Source: Tamlana sp. I1 (GTDB lineage: Bacteria > Bacteroidota > Bacteroidia > Flavobacteriales > Flavobacteriaceae). From it: a stretch of 64,000 nucleotides of DNA. The notes beneath the pieces were generated by a model, which worked only from the letters and a program-made list of their open reading frames with translations, was not told the DNA's origin and ran no database searches. Numbering within the stretch: position 1 is the stretch's first letter; every line of letters begins with the position of its first letter. Where the stretch lies: positions 62,001-126,000 of the forward strand of contig NZ_JACLAF010000010.1 of NCBI RefSeq assembly GCF_015355625.1, read 5' to 3'. Below are positions 16,300-25,115 of the stretch, one piece after another. Made by a program: the position numbers and the translations under genes.

Positions 16300-17091
16300 T
16301 TACAAACCTAAAGCGTTAGCAATTAATTCTGCAACATCCAGAACTTTTACTTCGCTTTCTTTTTCTTTTACTTTAACGCCATCGGTCATCATGGTATTGC
16401 AATACGGGCACCCTGTTGCAATAACATCTGGTTGTGTTTCTAGGGCATCTTCAGTTCTAAGCACATTAACATCTTTGTCGCCTTTTTCGGGTTCTTTAAA
16501 CATTTGTGCGCCGCCTGCACCACAGCATAAAGCAGTACGCTTATGCCTTTTCATTTCTACAATGTTAGCCTTTGTTTGGCTTAAAATGTTTCTAGGCGCA
16601 TCGTATTCATTATTAGCACGACCTAAATAACAAGGGTCGTGAAACGTTATTTTTTTGCCTTTATATAAATCGCCTTCCACTTTTAATTGTCCGGAAGCGA
16701 TTAGGTTGTTTATAAACTGCGTGTGATGAATAACTTCATATTTCCCACCTAAGCTTGGGTATTCATTTTTTAAACAATTAAATGAATGTGGATCGCAGGT
16801 TACTATTTTTTTTACTTCGTAAGCGTTTAATATTTCGATATTGGTAACGGCTTGCATTTGAAACAAAAACTCGTTTCCGGCTCGTTTTGCAACATCTCCT
16901 GTACAGCTTTCTTCGGTACCTAATACAGCAAAATCGACATTGGCTTTGTTTAATATTTTAACGAAAGCTTTTGTTATTTTTTTGGCTCTATCATCAAAAC
17001 TACCCGCAGAACCTACCCAAAATAATATTTCTGGTTGTTTTCCTTGAGCCATGCAGTCTGCCATGGTTGGTACTTTGAGTAAATCGCTCAT
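16300..17091 (-). CDS. CCG-domain Fe-S protein (HdrB/GlcF-like)
   Basis: A 263-residue protein with two cysteine-rich CCG modules. The first shows EESCTGDVAKRAGNEF (about residues 60-75) and CDPHSFNCLKNEYP; the second shows FHDPCYLGRANNEYDAPR (about 149-166), LCCGAGGAQMF (about 187-197) and ATGCPYCNTMM. Such domains hold an unusual Fe-S cluster in heterodisulfide-reductase subunit B, glycolate oxidase and LutA/LldE-like proteins. It follows the membrane ferredoxin gene 17261-18568, and the two probably form one electron-transfer complex. The physiological donor and acceptor are unknown. A structured element lies in the 169-base gap between the two genes. Confidence 0.85.
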   Translation of the reverse strand: MSDLLKVPTMADCMAQGKQPEILFWVGSAGSFDDRAKKITKAFVKILNKANVDFAVLGTEESCTGDVAKRAGNEFLFQMQAVTNIEILNAYEVKKIVTCDPHSFNCLKNEYPSLGGKYEVIHHTQFINNLIASGQLKVEGDLYKGKKITFHDPCYLGRANNEYDAPRNILSQTKANIVEMKRHKRTALCCGAGGAQMFKEPEKGDKDVNVLRTEDALETQPDVIATGCPYCNTMMTDGVKVKEKESEVKVLDVAELIANALGL

Positions 17092-17163
17092 TTGTTATTG
17101 GTTTAAAAGTTTAAACCTGCTGTATTTTAAAATATTGCAGGATTATTGTTTTATGTTGCGTGT

Positions 17164-17247
17164 GCGTTAGGGATTGTAGCGGCATCCTTTTTTGCCATTA
17201 AAAGCAAAAAAGATATAGCGGAAAGCCCGACCCTTTTCGGGTAACGC
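17164..17247 (+). ncRNA. Flavo-1-like structured element, copy B
   Basis: Outer stem GCGTTA (17164-17169) pairs with TAACGC (17242-17247); GGG pairs with CCC; TTTTTTGC pairs with GCAAAAAA around a short loop; and a side hairpin ACCC-TTTTC-GGGT lies near the right end. The blocks GTAGCGGCATCC and GATATAGCGGAAAGC match copy A at 4102-4245. I believe this is the Flavo-1 RNA motif, from memory. It sits inside an apparent minus-strand operon in the opposite orientation. The strand given assumes the Flavo-1 direction. Confidence 0.6.
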
Positions 17248-17260
17248 CCAAATTACTTTT

Positions 17261-18568
17261 TTATTCGTTTTTCCAGTTTAATCGGTCCATTTGATTGTAT
17301 GGCCATGGTGCGCCATTGTTCTCGATATTCGACATCATATTATTAAGCTCGGTTGGTGCTGCGGATTGCTCCATAACCAAATAACGACGCATTTCTAAAA
17401 TGATTGACAAAGGATCGATACTCACTGGACATTCTTCTACACAGGCATTACATGTGGTACATGCCCAAAGCTCTTCGGCGGTAATGTAATCGCCTAAAAG
17501 TTGTTTTCCATCGTCTTTAAACTCGCCTTTATTAGCATCGATGTTTTTGCCTACCTCTTCTAAACGGTCTCGGGTATCCATCATGATTTTTCGAGGCGAC
17601 AATTTTTTGCCTGTTAAATTTGCAGGGCATGAAGAGGTGCATCTACCGCACTCGGTACAGGTATATGCGCCCAAAAGTTGTACCCAGTTTAAATCTTGTA
17701 CGTCGCTGGCTCCAAATTTTGCAGGAACTTCGTCTTCTGCTCCTTCTGGAGCTGCTGCAAATGGATCGGCATTTGGATCCATCATCATTTTTACTTCTTT
17801 GGTTACGGCTTCAAGGTTATTAAATTCGCCTTTAGGTTTTAGTTTCCCGTAATAAGTGTTAGGAAAGGCCAATAAAATATGAAGGTGCTTAGAAAAATAT
17901 AAGTAGTTTAAAAATATTAAAATACCTATAATGTGCAGCCACCACGCTCCTCTTTCGATAACATGCAATGTTGTTTCTGGTAACCCGCTAAATAAAGGGG
18001 CTATATATTGACTGATAACATTTCCTGTGTTCATGGCTTGAAAATGCACATCGGTAGCATTCATAACCAAAAACAGCGTCATAAGCACCATTTCAAAATA
18101 AAGGATGATATTTCCGTCGCTTTTTGGCCAACCTTTCATTTCGCTTTTCCAGAAACGTGCCAGTTTAATGATGTTTCTCCTAATCCAGAAAACAGTAACC
18201 GAAACGAAAACTAAAGCTGCCAAAATTTCGAAAAATCCAATAAGAAAACCATAAGGAGCACCTATTGATGAAAATATACGATGGGTGCCTAATAGGCCAT
18301 CGATTATAATTTCTAAAACTTCTATATTTATAATGATGAAGCCTACATAAACAATAATATGTAAAAATCCTGAAACCGGACGACGCACCATTTTGCTTTG
18401 CCCCAAGGCAACGCGAGCCATGTTTTTAAAACGTTGGGATTTATTATCGCTAACATCGACATCCTGCCCTAACTTTATATTTCTAGTAAGTTTTTTTACA
18501 TTTTTTACAAAATAGCCAACCCCTAAAATAAGTATAACAGCGAATATAATATTTGGTAGAAACTGCAT
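17261..18568 (-). CDS. Membrane-bound 4Fe-4S ferredoxin protein (DsrM/HdrE-HdrC-like)
   Basis: A 435-residue protein. The N-terminal 240 residues contain about five membrane segments (FLPNIIFAVILILGVGYFV; GFLHIIVYVGFIIINIEVL; FFEILAALVFVSVTVFWI; ILYFEMVLMTLFLVM; WWLHIIGILIFLNYLYF), as in NarI-like heme-b subunits. Residues about 295-400 carry two 4Fe-4S motifs, CTECGRCTSSCPANLTGK and CTTCNACVEECPVSIDP. The usual role is passing electrons between a quinone pool and a soluble CCG-type partner, here encoded next in the operon. It follows the MCE gene by 10 bases. The pathway served is not known. Confidence 0.85.
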   Translation of the reverse strand: MQFLPNIIFAVILILGVGYFVKNVKKLTRNIKLGQDVDVSDNKSQRFKNMARVALGQSKMVRRPVSGFLHIIVYVGFIIINIEVLEIIIDGLLGTHRIFSSIGAPYGFLIGFFEILAALVFVSVTVFWIRRNIIKLARFWKSEMKGWPKSDGNIILYFEMVLMTLFLVMNATDVHFQAMNTGNVISQYIAPLFSGLPETTLHVIERGAWWLHIIGILIFLNYLYFSKHLHILLAFPNTYYGKLKPKGEFNNLEAVTKEVKMMMDPNADPFAAAPEGAEDEVPAKFGASDVQDLNWVQLLGAYTCTECGRCTSSCPANLTGKKLSPRKIMMDTRDRLEEVGKNIDANKGEFKDDGKQLLGDYITAEELWACTTCNACVEECPVSIDPLSIILEMRRYLVMEQSAAPTELNNMMSNIENNGAPWPYNQMDRLNWKNE

Positions 18569-18578
18569 GGTTATTTAA

Positions 18579-19523
18579 TTAGTTAGATTCTGGGTTCTCT
18601 TCGTAAGGAATTTCTTTTTTAGATAAGATTCGAGTATATCTGTTTGGATGTAATTTGATATCTCTAATAAGCTCCTCTAGTTCACTTGAAGCAGCTTCAA
18701 GGTTATTGTATAAGGCATCTTCTTTTATAAGTTTCCCCATACTACCTTCTCCGTTCTGTATGGCTCCAATAATATTATCGAAGTTTTTAAGCGTCGATTC
18801 TAAATTTTTAAGGATATGATCTAAGTTAGATTCAGACAATTTATTTGTAACCACAGCTAGATTGCCTGTAATTTTATCGGCATTTACTAAAATGCTATCT
18901 AGATGCTCTTGATTACTAACAATAACATGATTTAAAGACTGAGATGTTTTTTTAAACGAACCAATGGTTGAACTTAGCTCGGCAATACTTTTTTTAAGAT
19001 TTGCCTTTGCTTCATCATCAAAAACATCGTTTAAATTGTTTAATAAGATATCGGCACTTACTATCATTTTTTCAGCACTTTCTTGAATTGGCGTTAGTTT
19101 TTCACCAACCAAATCTAGAATACCTTCTTTTATGTTACTCTTTAAATAGGCGCCATCTTTAGCAACTGCAGCACCATCAAAAGCTGGTACGATAGCAACC
19201 GCTTTTCCTCCAATAAGACCTGTATCGTAAAGTTGGGCCACACTATTTTCTGAAAATTTAAAGTCGGTATCGATCATAAGAGTTACCACTAATTTCCCAG
19301 AACCGTCGTTTTTAAAACTAATATCTGTGACTTTCCCAACGTTTAATCCGCTTATTGTAACGGGTGTAGACGACACTAAGCCTTCTACATTTTTAAATTC
19401 GGTATAATATGTTTTGGAAGATTCGAGCAGATTTTGCCCTTTTAAAAAATTAAACCCAAAAATAAATAGGATGATTCCTAAAATAACGAGTACGCCTGTT
19501 TTTACTTCTCTTGATATCTGCAA
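18579..19523 (-). CDS. MlaD-family (MCE) lipid-transport protein
   Basis: A 314-residue protein anchored by one N-terminal membrane helix (GVLVILGIILFIFGFNFL, about residues 10-27). It is followed by a single MCE domain (YYTEFKNVEGLVSSTPVTIS, then GLNVGKVTDISF, about 38-120) and a long helical C-terminal part with repeated NLES/NLKK-type heptads (about 150-290). MCE proteins form rings or tubes that carry phospholipids between inner and outer membranes. An ABC ATPase and permease are not next to it. Instead it lies between the cell-wall amidase (51 bases upstream) and the membrane ferredoxin (10 bases downstream), so it is co-transcribed with an envelope and a redox gene. Confidence 0.9.
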   Translation of the reverse strand: MQISREVKTGVLVILGIILFIFGFNFLKGQNLLESSKTYYTEFKNVEGLVSSTPVTISGLNVGKVTDISFKNDGSGKLVVTLMIDTDFKFSENSVAQLYDTGLIGGKAVAIVPAFDGAAVAKDGAYLKSNIKEGILDLVGEKLTPIQESAEKMIVSADILLNNLNDVFDDEAKANLKKSIAELSSTIGSFKKTSQSLNHVIVSNQEHLDSILVNADKITGNLAVVTNKLSESNLDHILKNLESTLKNFDNIIGAIQNGEGSMGKLIKEDALYNNLEAASSELEELIRDIKLHPNRYTRILSKKEIPYEENPESN

Positions 19524-19574
19524 AATGATTGTATTTATTAAGGCAAATTTAATATAAATTTAAAAAGAACTACC

Positions 19575-20699
19575 TTAATTACTTATTGATTTTAAAGCAG
19601 CGTCTAAAGCAATTTTTTTACCATCTTTAAAAGCAACAATAAAACTAGAGGGGTACCCCCTTTTCTTTGCTTCTGCTTCAAGCCTTTTAACGTCTTCATA
19701 ACTTGAAGTGTTTCCATAAAAATACTTGTAGAGATTGCCTGATTTTATATTAGAAATAGAATTTAAACCATTAAAGTTATAGGATTTGTTTTCTAAAAAT
19801 TTGGAACTTGCTGCAATTTGAACCTTAAAAATAACGTTTGATGCAGTTGCTGCTTCGGTTGAAGGTGAAGTTGATGTTGTTTCTGGTGAAAACTCTTCAA
19901 CAATAGGATATTCATGAACGTTTTTATCTAAACTCTTTTTGTATTCGATAATAGCATTATAAATAGCTTCTGAAATTTGTTTTTGCCCTTTTGAAGAATT
20001 TAAATACGCGCCTTCCTTTTTATAGCTTAAAAACCCCGTTTCAACCAAAACGCTAGGCATTACCGTTTGATGTAAAACGATAAATCCTGCTTGTTTAACG
20101 CCTCTATCTTTTCGCTTTAAGTTGTTGGTGAACGCTTTTTGAATTAGGCTCGCTAACATAATACTTTGGTCTAAATACTCCTCTTGGCTAAGCAAGATAC
20201 TCATCACCGATTCTGGTGAGTTCGGATCGAAACCTGCATAATTGCTTTTATAATCATCCTCCATAAAAATTACAGAGTTTTCTCGTTTAGCCACTTCAAA
20301 ATTGGTATTATTTCTATGGGTTCCTAAAACGAAAGTTTCGGTTCCATGTGCTGAAGAATGGTGCGCATTACAATGTACCGATACAAATAAATCGGCATTA
20401 GCCTCATTAGCTATTTTACCACGCACGAACAAATCGATAAATTTATCTTTTTTTCTAGTGTAAATCACTTTAATATCGGCGTTCTTTTCAAGCAATCTCC
20501 CCACTTCTAAAACAACGTTTAAGGCAATATCCTTCTCTTTATAACCGTTACCCATGTTGCCTGGATCGTGTCCACCATGTCCGGCATCTAAAACCACAAC
20601 GAACTTTTTAGAAAGATCGTTGGATTTAAAACTAACAAACGAGGAGCATGTTAATACAATTATAATGGATACGAAAAATATAATTTTATGCGTTTTCAT
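19575..20699 (-). CDS. N-acetylmuramoyl-L-alanine amidase
   Basis: A 374-residue exported zinc amidase that cuts the bond between N-acetylmuramic acid and the stem peptide. A signal segment lies at residues 7-25 (FFVSIIIVLTCSSFVSF). The Amidase_3 domain covers about 33-255: VVLDAGHGGHDPG holds the first zinc His, KEKDIALNVV the Glu ligand, FVSVHCNAHHSSAHGTETF the second His, and PSVLVETGFLSYKKEG the catalytic Glu. After a Ser/Thr-rich linker, residues about 290-365 resemble a SPOR-like domain (FKVQIAASSKFLENKSYNF). It is divergent from LptD. Confidence 0.95.
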   Translation of the reverse strand: MKTHKIIFFVSIIIVLTCSSFVSFKSNDLSKKFVVVLDAGHGGHDPGNMGNGYKEKDIALNVVLEVGRLLEKNADIKVIYTRKKDKFIDLFVRGKIANEANADLFVSVHCNAHHSSAHGTETFVLGTHRNNTNFEVAKRENSVIFMEDDYKSNYAGFDPNSPESVMSILLSQEEYLDQSIMLASLIQKAFTNNLKRKDRGVKQAGFIVLHQTVMPSVLVETGFLSYKKEGAYLNSSKGQKQISEAIYNAIIEYKKSLDKNVHEYPIVEEFSPETTSTSPSTEAATASNVIFKVQIAASSKFLENKSYNFNGLNSISNIKSGNLYKYFYGNTSSYEDVKRLEAEAKKRGYPSSFIVAFKDGKKIALDAALKSISN

Positions 20700-20889
20700 G
20701 TGGTAAATCCTATTTTTTTTATGGCGCTATAAAACATAACATAAATTTATTTTACTTAATAAACTCTATTGAAAGTGTTTTATTTAGTTTTATTAGTTAA
20801 AATTCACCATTTAAAACTCGTGCCTATTGCGTAAAATTTAAAATTTTAATTTTTAAGTGAATATTAAATCAATCCCAAAAAAATATATG

Positions 20890-20897
20890 TAATTTTG
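20890..20897 (+). promoter_or_regulatory. Possible -7 element overlapping the lptD TTG start
   Basis: TAATTTTG matches TAnnTTTG exactly. Its last three bases are the TTG at 20895 taken as the lptD start. If it is a working promoter, translation must begin further on, for example at the in-frame TTG at 20946. Confidence 0.4.
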
Positions 20898-23669
20898 GCT
20901 TTTCAAAAACCGAGCCATACTTTTACAAAAATACATTTAAAAGCGTTGCGTACAAACCACTTTAAAATACTTTTTGCATTAAGTTTTACAGTGTTTATTA
21001 ACACATTTAGCTTTGCACAAGACCTACCTAAAAAGGAAACGAAAATTAACCGAAAGGTTAGCATCCCTCCTATTAAAGATAGTTTAGTGGTTAAATCTGA
21101 CAGTCTTGCTACTACCGAACTTTCAGAAAAAAGTCAGGATTCCATTTTAACAGATTCTATTAAGCCTAAAAAAGAACTTTTAGAAAACATTGTTAATTAT
21201 CATGCCGACGATTATACCAAATTTAACCAGAAAGAACATAAGTTATACCTCTATAATAACGCCAAAATAGTTTACGGCGATATGAATATTACAGCGGGCG
21301 ATATTACTATTGATTATAACAACAATACGGTATATGCCAAAGGAGTAACCGATAGTATTGAAGGGTATACCCAAAAACCTGTTTTTACACAAGGTAGTAA
21401 TGTTGTAGAGCCAGATTCTATTGTATTTAATACCGAATCGCAAAAAGCGCTTATTTACAATTCTAAAACGGCACAAGGTGAAGGTACTGTAATAGCAAAT
21501 ATCACTAAAAAAGAAAACGATTCCGTTTACTTTGTAAAAGACGCTAAATATACCACAGCAAAAGATCTTGAAGACCCAGATTACTACATAAAATTGCGAA
21601 AAGCTAAAATTGTTCCTGGGAAAAAAATTGTAACCGGTCTCGCCAATATTTTTATTTATGATGTACCTACTCCGGTGGGTTTACCTTTTGGGTTTTTCCC
21701 GCAAACGGAAACCCAAACCTCTGGGGTTATCATTCCTACTTTTGGTGAACAAAACGACCGTGGATACTTTTTACAAAATGGTGGGTATTATTTTGCCATT
21801 AGCGATTATATCGATTTAACGCTTTTAGGAGACTACTATACTAATGGTAGTTACGGATTACGATTTGAGAGTTCCTACGCAAAACGTTACCGTTTTAGAG
21901 GTAATTTTGGCTTTAGATACGAAAACCAAATTATTAGCGAACGTGGATTCCCAGACTACGCAAGAAGCACCATTTATAACTTGCGTTGGTCGCATAGTCA
22001 AGACTCTAAAGCCAATCCTAGTTCACGATTTTCGGCTTCGGTTAACTTAGGTAGTAGTCAGTATTATCAATTATCAAATAACCAAGTCAATATAAGTAAC
22101 CGTTTAAATAACACCTTATCGTCTTCGGTTTCATATTCTAAAACTTTTCAAGGGCAACCACAAGTAAACTATAGTGTTACAGCAACACATTCGCAAAACA
22201 CACAAACGCAAGCGATAAATATGACGCTACCAACATTTCAAGGTAGTATTGGTAGAATGTATCCTTTTGCATCAAAATCTGGTTCTAAAAAAGGAATTAT
22301 TGAAAATATAAATTTACAATATAACCTTCGTGCTGAAAACAGAATTGAAACTACCGATTCTTTATTTTTCAAAAAACAAATGTTTGACGATGCTAAAGCT
22401 GGCTTTAAACACACCATTCCGCTTACTACAAACTTTAAAGTATTTAAGCATTTTAGTGTAAGTGCCAACACCAGTTATAATGAAGTTTGGACTTTTAAAA
22501 CCATAAACAAACATTATGACCCAGTTGAAGATGAAGTTGTTACCGAAACCGTAAATGGCTTCGATTCTTTTAGAACTTATAATTTTAGCACAAGTATGGG
22601 AACGACCATTTATGGTATGTTTAATTTTGAAAAAGAGGGTGAAGACCGCAAAATAAAAGCCATACGACATGTTATGAGACCTTCGGTGAGTTATAACATA
22701 AATCCATCTTTCAGTAAATATTACGATACTTATGAGGTTATAGATGCCGATGGAAATACTACCGCCGATGTAGAATACACACGATTTGAAGGCGGTATTT
22801 TTGGAACCCCGAATAAAACCTTTTCTAGCGCCGTAGGGCTTTCGCTTTCAAATAATTTTGAAGCCAAAGTACGTGATAAGGATAGTACGGCTACGGAAGC
22901 TAAAAAAATTGTTTTACTTAATAATTTAAATTTCTCAACAGCATATAACGTCGCTGGCGATTCTTTAAACTGGAGCCCTATTCGTATGAGTGGCGGAACA
23001 CAATTATTTAAAAACCAATTAAACATAAACTTTGGCGCGACTTTAGACCCGTATGCCTTAGACAATAACAATGTTAGAATTGATAAGTTTAATATTGATA
23101 ATGGAGGTAGCTTATTTAGGTTAACTAGCGGAAATTTAACAGCTAGCTGGTCTTTATCTAATAAAGGTAATAAGGTTGACAAAAGTGGCTTAAGCAAAGA
23201 AAACCTTGAAGAAAACTTACAAGGTGGTGGTCGTGACGATGATTTATTTGGAGTTTCTGAAGATTATGTAAACGAACAAATGCGGGATTATGACGATGAT
23301 GATGAAGACGATACTCCAAGCGAATTTTACCATCATAAAATCCCTTGGAGCTTAAGGCTTGCTTATGCGATAAATTATGCGAATTCTCGAAGGCAAAACG
23401 AAATATCATCAAATTCCCTTATGTTCTCGGGAGACATCCAATTAACAGATAAATGGACGGTTGGTGCATCATCGGGATACGATTTTAAAAATCTTGGTTT
23501 TACAGCAACACAATTACGTTTTGAACGCGATTTATTAAGCTGGCGAATGAACTTTAGCTGGACACCTTTTGGTCCGTACAAATCATGGAATTTCTTTATT
23601 GGAATAAAATCGAGTCTTTTAAAAGATCTTAAATACGAAAAGCGACGTCAGCGCGATATTACTTTATAA
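20895..23669 (+). CDS. lptD: LPS-assembly protein LptD-like
   Basis: A 924-residue outer-membrane protein that inserts lipopolysaccharide into the outer leaflet. A hydrophobic signal segment, HFKILFALSFTVFINTFSFA, ends near residue 41. The N-terminal part is OstA-like: YLYNNAKIVYGDMNITAGDI, TVYAKGVTDS and FNTESQKALIYNSKT. Then PTPVGLPFGFFPQTETQTSG marks the start of a long barrel rich in aromatic strands that ends SFNFFIGIK...YEKRRQRDITL. Start choice is uncertain: TTG at 20895 gives a 17-residue longer N-terminus than TTG at 20946, and a TAnnTTTG motif overlaps the first. It faces the amidase across about 195 bases. Confidence 0.9.
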   Translation: MAFQKPSHTFTKIHLKALRTNHFKILFALSFTVFINTFSFAQDLPKKETKINRKVSIPPIKDSLVVKSDSLATTELSEKSQDSILTDSIKPKKELLENIVNYHADDYTKFNQKEHKLYLYNNAKIVYGDMNITAGDITIDYNNNTVYAKGVTDSIEGYTQKPVFTQGSNVVEPDSIVFNTESQKALIYNSKTAQGEGTVIANITKKENDSVYFVKDAKYTTAKDLEDPDYYIKLRKAKIVPGKKIVTGLANIFIYDVPTPVGLPFGFFPQTETQTSGVIIPTFGEQNDRGYFLQNGGYYFAISDYIDLTLLGDYYTNGSYGLRFESSYAKRYRFRGNFGFRYENQIISERGFPDYARSTIYNLRWSHSQDSKANPSSRFSASVNLGSSQYYQLSNNQVNISNRLNNTLSSSVSYSKTFQGQPQVNYSVTATHSQNTQTQAINMTLPTFQGSIGRMYPFASKSGSKKGIIENINLQYNLRAENRIETTDSLFFKKQMFDDAKAGFKHTIPLTTNFKVFKHFSVSANTSYNEVWTFKTINKHYDPVEDEVVTETVNGFDSFRTYNFSTSMGTTIYGMFNFEKEGEDRKIKAIRHVMRPSVSYNINPSFSKYYDTYEVIDADGNTTADVEYTRFEGGIFGTPNKTFSSAVGLSLSNNFEAKVRDKDSTATEAKKIVLLNNLNFSTAYNVAGDSLNWSPIRMSGGTQLFKNQLNINFGATLDPYALDNNNVRIDKFNIDNGGSLFRLTSGNLTASWSLSNKGNKVDKSGLSKENLEENLQGGGRDDDLFGVSEDYVNEQMRDYDDDDEDDTPSEFYHHKIPWSLRLAYAINYANSRRQNEISSNSLMFSGDIQLTDKWTVGASSGYDFKNLGFTATQLRFERDLLSWRMNFSWTPFGPYKSWNFFIGIKSSLLKDLKYEKRRQRDITL

Positions 23670-23710
23670 TTATTTTGAAGGTTGATGCGTTAAATTAAAA
23701 ACGTTTTAAA

Positions 23711-24091
23711 ATGAAAACAATCATTACAACTCCAAATGCCCCTGCTCCTATTGGGCCTTATAATCAAGCTATTTTAACTGGAAATACGCTATATACATCA
23801 GGGCAAATTGCAATAAACCCTAAGTCTGGAGAACTGGTTTTGGATAACATTGAAGCAGAAACGACTCAGGTTATGCAAAATGTTGAGGCCATTTTAAATG
23901 CTGCAAATATGACTTTTAGTAACGTGATTAAGACTTCTATATTTATAAGTAATATGGACGACTTTCAAAAAATTAATACTGTTTACGGCAGCTTTTTTGA
24001 TGACGAATCTGCTCCTGCTCGTGAAACCGTTCAAGTAGCACGATTACCAAAAGATGTTAACGTTGAAATAAGCGTGATTGCTGTGAAGTAA
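23711..24091 (+). CDS. ridA: RidA family enamine/imine deaminase
   Basis: A 126-residue protein of the RidA/YjgF family, which hydrolyses reactive 2-aminoacrylate and related imines made by PLP enzymes. The signature blocks are present: APAPIGPYNQAI at residues 10-21, LYTSGQIAINPKSGEL, TQVMQNVEAILNAANM, KTSIFISNMDDF, and APARETVQVARLPKDVNVEI at about 99-118, which holds the catalytic Arg. Length is exactly as expected. It lies 41 bases after lptD on the same strand and may be co-transcribed with it. Confidence 0.96.
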   Translation: MKTIITTPNAPAPIGPYNQAILTGNTLYTSGQIAINPKSGELVLDNIEAETTQVMQNVEAILNAANMTFSNVIKTSIFISNMDDFQKINTVYGSFFDDESAPARETVQVARLPKDVNVEISVIAVK

Positions 24092-24140
24092 ACTTTTTAA
24101 TGCCGAATTAATAGAGAATATTTTAGAGTTCCTTTTGTCT

Positions 24141-24605
24141 TTATTCACCTTTAATTAATGCCTTATTAATATAATCGGGTGTTTCCTTTTTTACCATTTC
24201 CAACTTATGTTTAAAGTGTTTGGTTAGAAACTCCTTTTCCTTTGAATTTAAGCTATCTAGGGTGCCAATTGGCCCACAAAAACTAATATTTTCATCATTC
24301 TTGTGAATGAAAATTATAATAGGATAACCATTTTCTATAGATTTAAAATAGAAGCCATTATTTATTTCCATCATGTCGAGGTTTTTTTCAATCCCTTTTT
24401 TAGGAATTGACCGATCTAAAAAATAAGTGTATTTTACATTTTTTAATCTCGGACTATCAAAAGGGTTCCTATTCGGTGTTATATTATCAATTATTCCTTG
24501 AACTTCATAAAAGTCGGTTTCGTTGTAGTCTGAATATTTTTTTTCGAACTTACAAGAAAAAAATACAAATGGAAGAATTAATAGTATGGTTAATGTTTTT
24601 CTCAA
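24141..24605 (-). CDS. Hypothetical lipoprotein (154 aa)
   Basis: MRKTLTILLILPFVFFSC is a lipoprotein signal with lipobox FFSC (cysteine at residue 18). The rest is a soluble domain with alternating charged and aromatic stretches (YFLDRSIPKKGIEKNLDMME, GYPIIIFIHKNDENISFCGP) and a helical Lys/Glu-rich C-terminus. No known family is recognised. It is transcribed alone on the minus strand, convergent with ridA. Local base composition looks a little more AT-rich than the neighbours by eye, which could point to an accessory gene. Confidence 0.65.
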   Translation of the reverse strand: MRKTLTILLILPFVFFSCKFEKKYSDYNETDFYEVQGIIDNITPNRNPFDSPRLKNVKYTYFLDRSIPKKGIEKNLDMMEINNGFYFKSIENGYPIIIFIHKNDENISFCGPIGTLDSLNSKEKEFLTKHFKHKLEMVKKETPDYINKALIKGE

Positions 24606-24785
24606 AATGACAGATATCGTATTTTTACATAAACTATAGCAATAAATTAATTATCCATTTTCTGTTTCAAGAGAAGATTTTTCAATTTCTTTACATTGGT
24701 CAATGGACAAATAATTACAAAAGTCAGCGGTTTTTGATTTCTTATTTTTTTTATAGATTCAATGATTTTCGGGTTCTAAAAGCAA

Positions 24786-25115
24786 TTATTTAATCGTTTG
24801 AATTTCTTCTTTTAATTTTGTTATATGACGGTTTAGAATTGCCCAGACAATCGTGTTATCTATACTGTCATATGCATGAACCAATCTGTTTCTAAATCCA
24901 ATTATCTGTTTAGCATTCTCGATTTCAAAACTTGGCTTTTCTTTTTTGAATTTGTTTAATGCTTCACCAATGATGACTAATTGTCTTTCTACAGCACTTT
25001 GTGTTTTTAAATCATCTTGATATGAGTTGTAGTCAGAGATATCAACTGTAAATTTTTCTATTAAATCTATAGCCATTAATATATCAGATAGATATTTCTT
25101 GCTTTTGTCCATCAT
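24786..25115 (-). CDS. hepT: HepT-like toxin (HEPN domain, DUF86)
   Basis: A 109-residue all-helical HEPN protein. The RNase motif Rx4HxY is visible as RNRLVHAY at about residues 74-81, after SAVERQLVIIGEALNKF, the usual dimer helix. HEPN toxins cleave RNA. The gene overlaps the upstream MntA-type nucleotidyltransferase by 32 bases in the same direction, the classic MNT-HEPN toxin-antitoxin arrangement, in which the nucleotidyltransferase inactivates the toxin by adding AMP to the motif tyrosine. Both key parts are intact here, so the pair is probably functional. The 180 bases downstream hold two short open frames without start codons. Confidence 0.92.
   Translation of the reverse strand: MMDKSKKYLSDILMAIDLIEKFTVDISDYNSYQDDLKTQSAVERQLVIIGEALNKFKKEKPSFEIENAKQIIGFRNRLVHAYDSIDNTIVWAILNRHITKLKEEIQTIK

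Noticed and set aside
22730-23197. 155-codon minus-strand frame inside lptD
   Set aside because: Fully covered by the well-supported lptD coding sequence in another frame, with no known motif.
24610-24785. Two short minus-strand frames after hepT, for example ADFCNYLSIDQCKEIEKS and NPKIIESIKKIRNQKP
   Set aside because: They look protein-like but have no start codon and overlap in different frames; possibly a worn gene remnant, but not enough to call.
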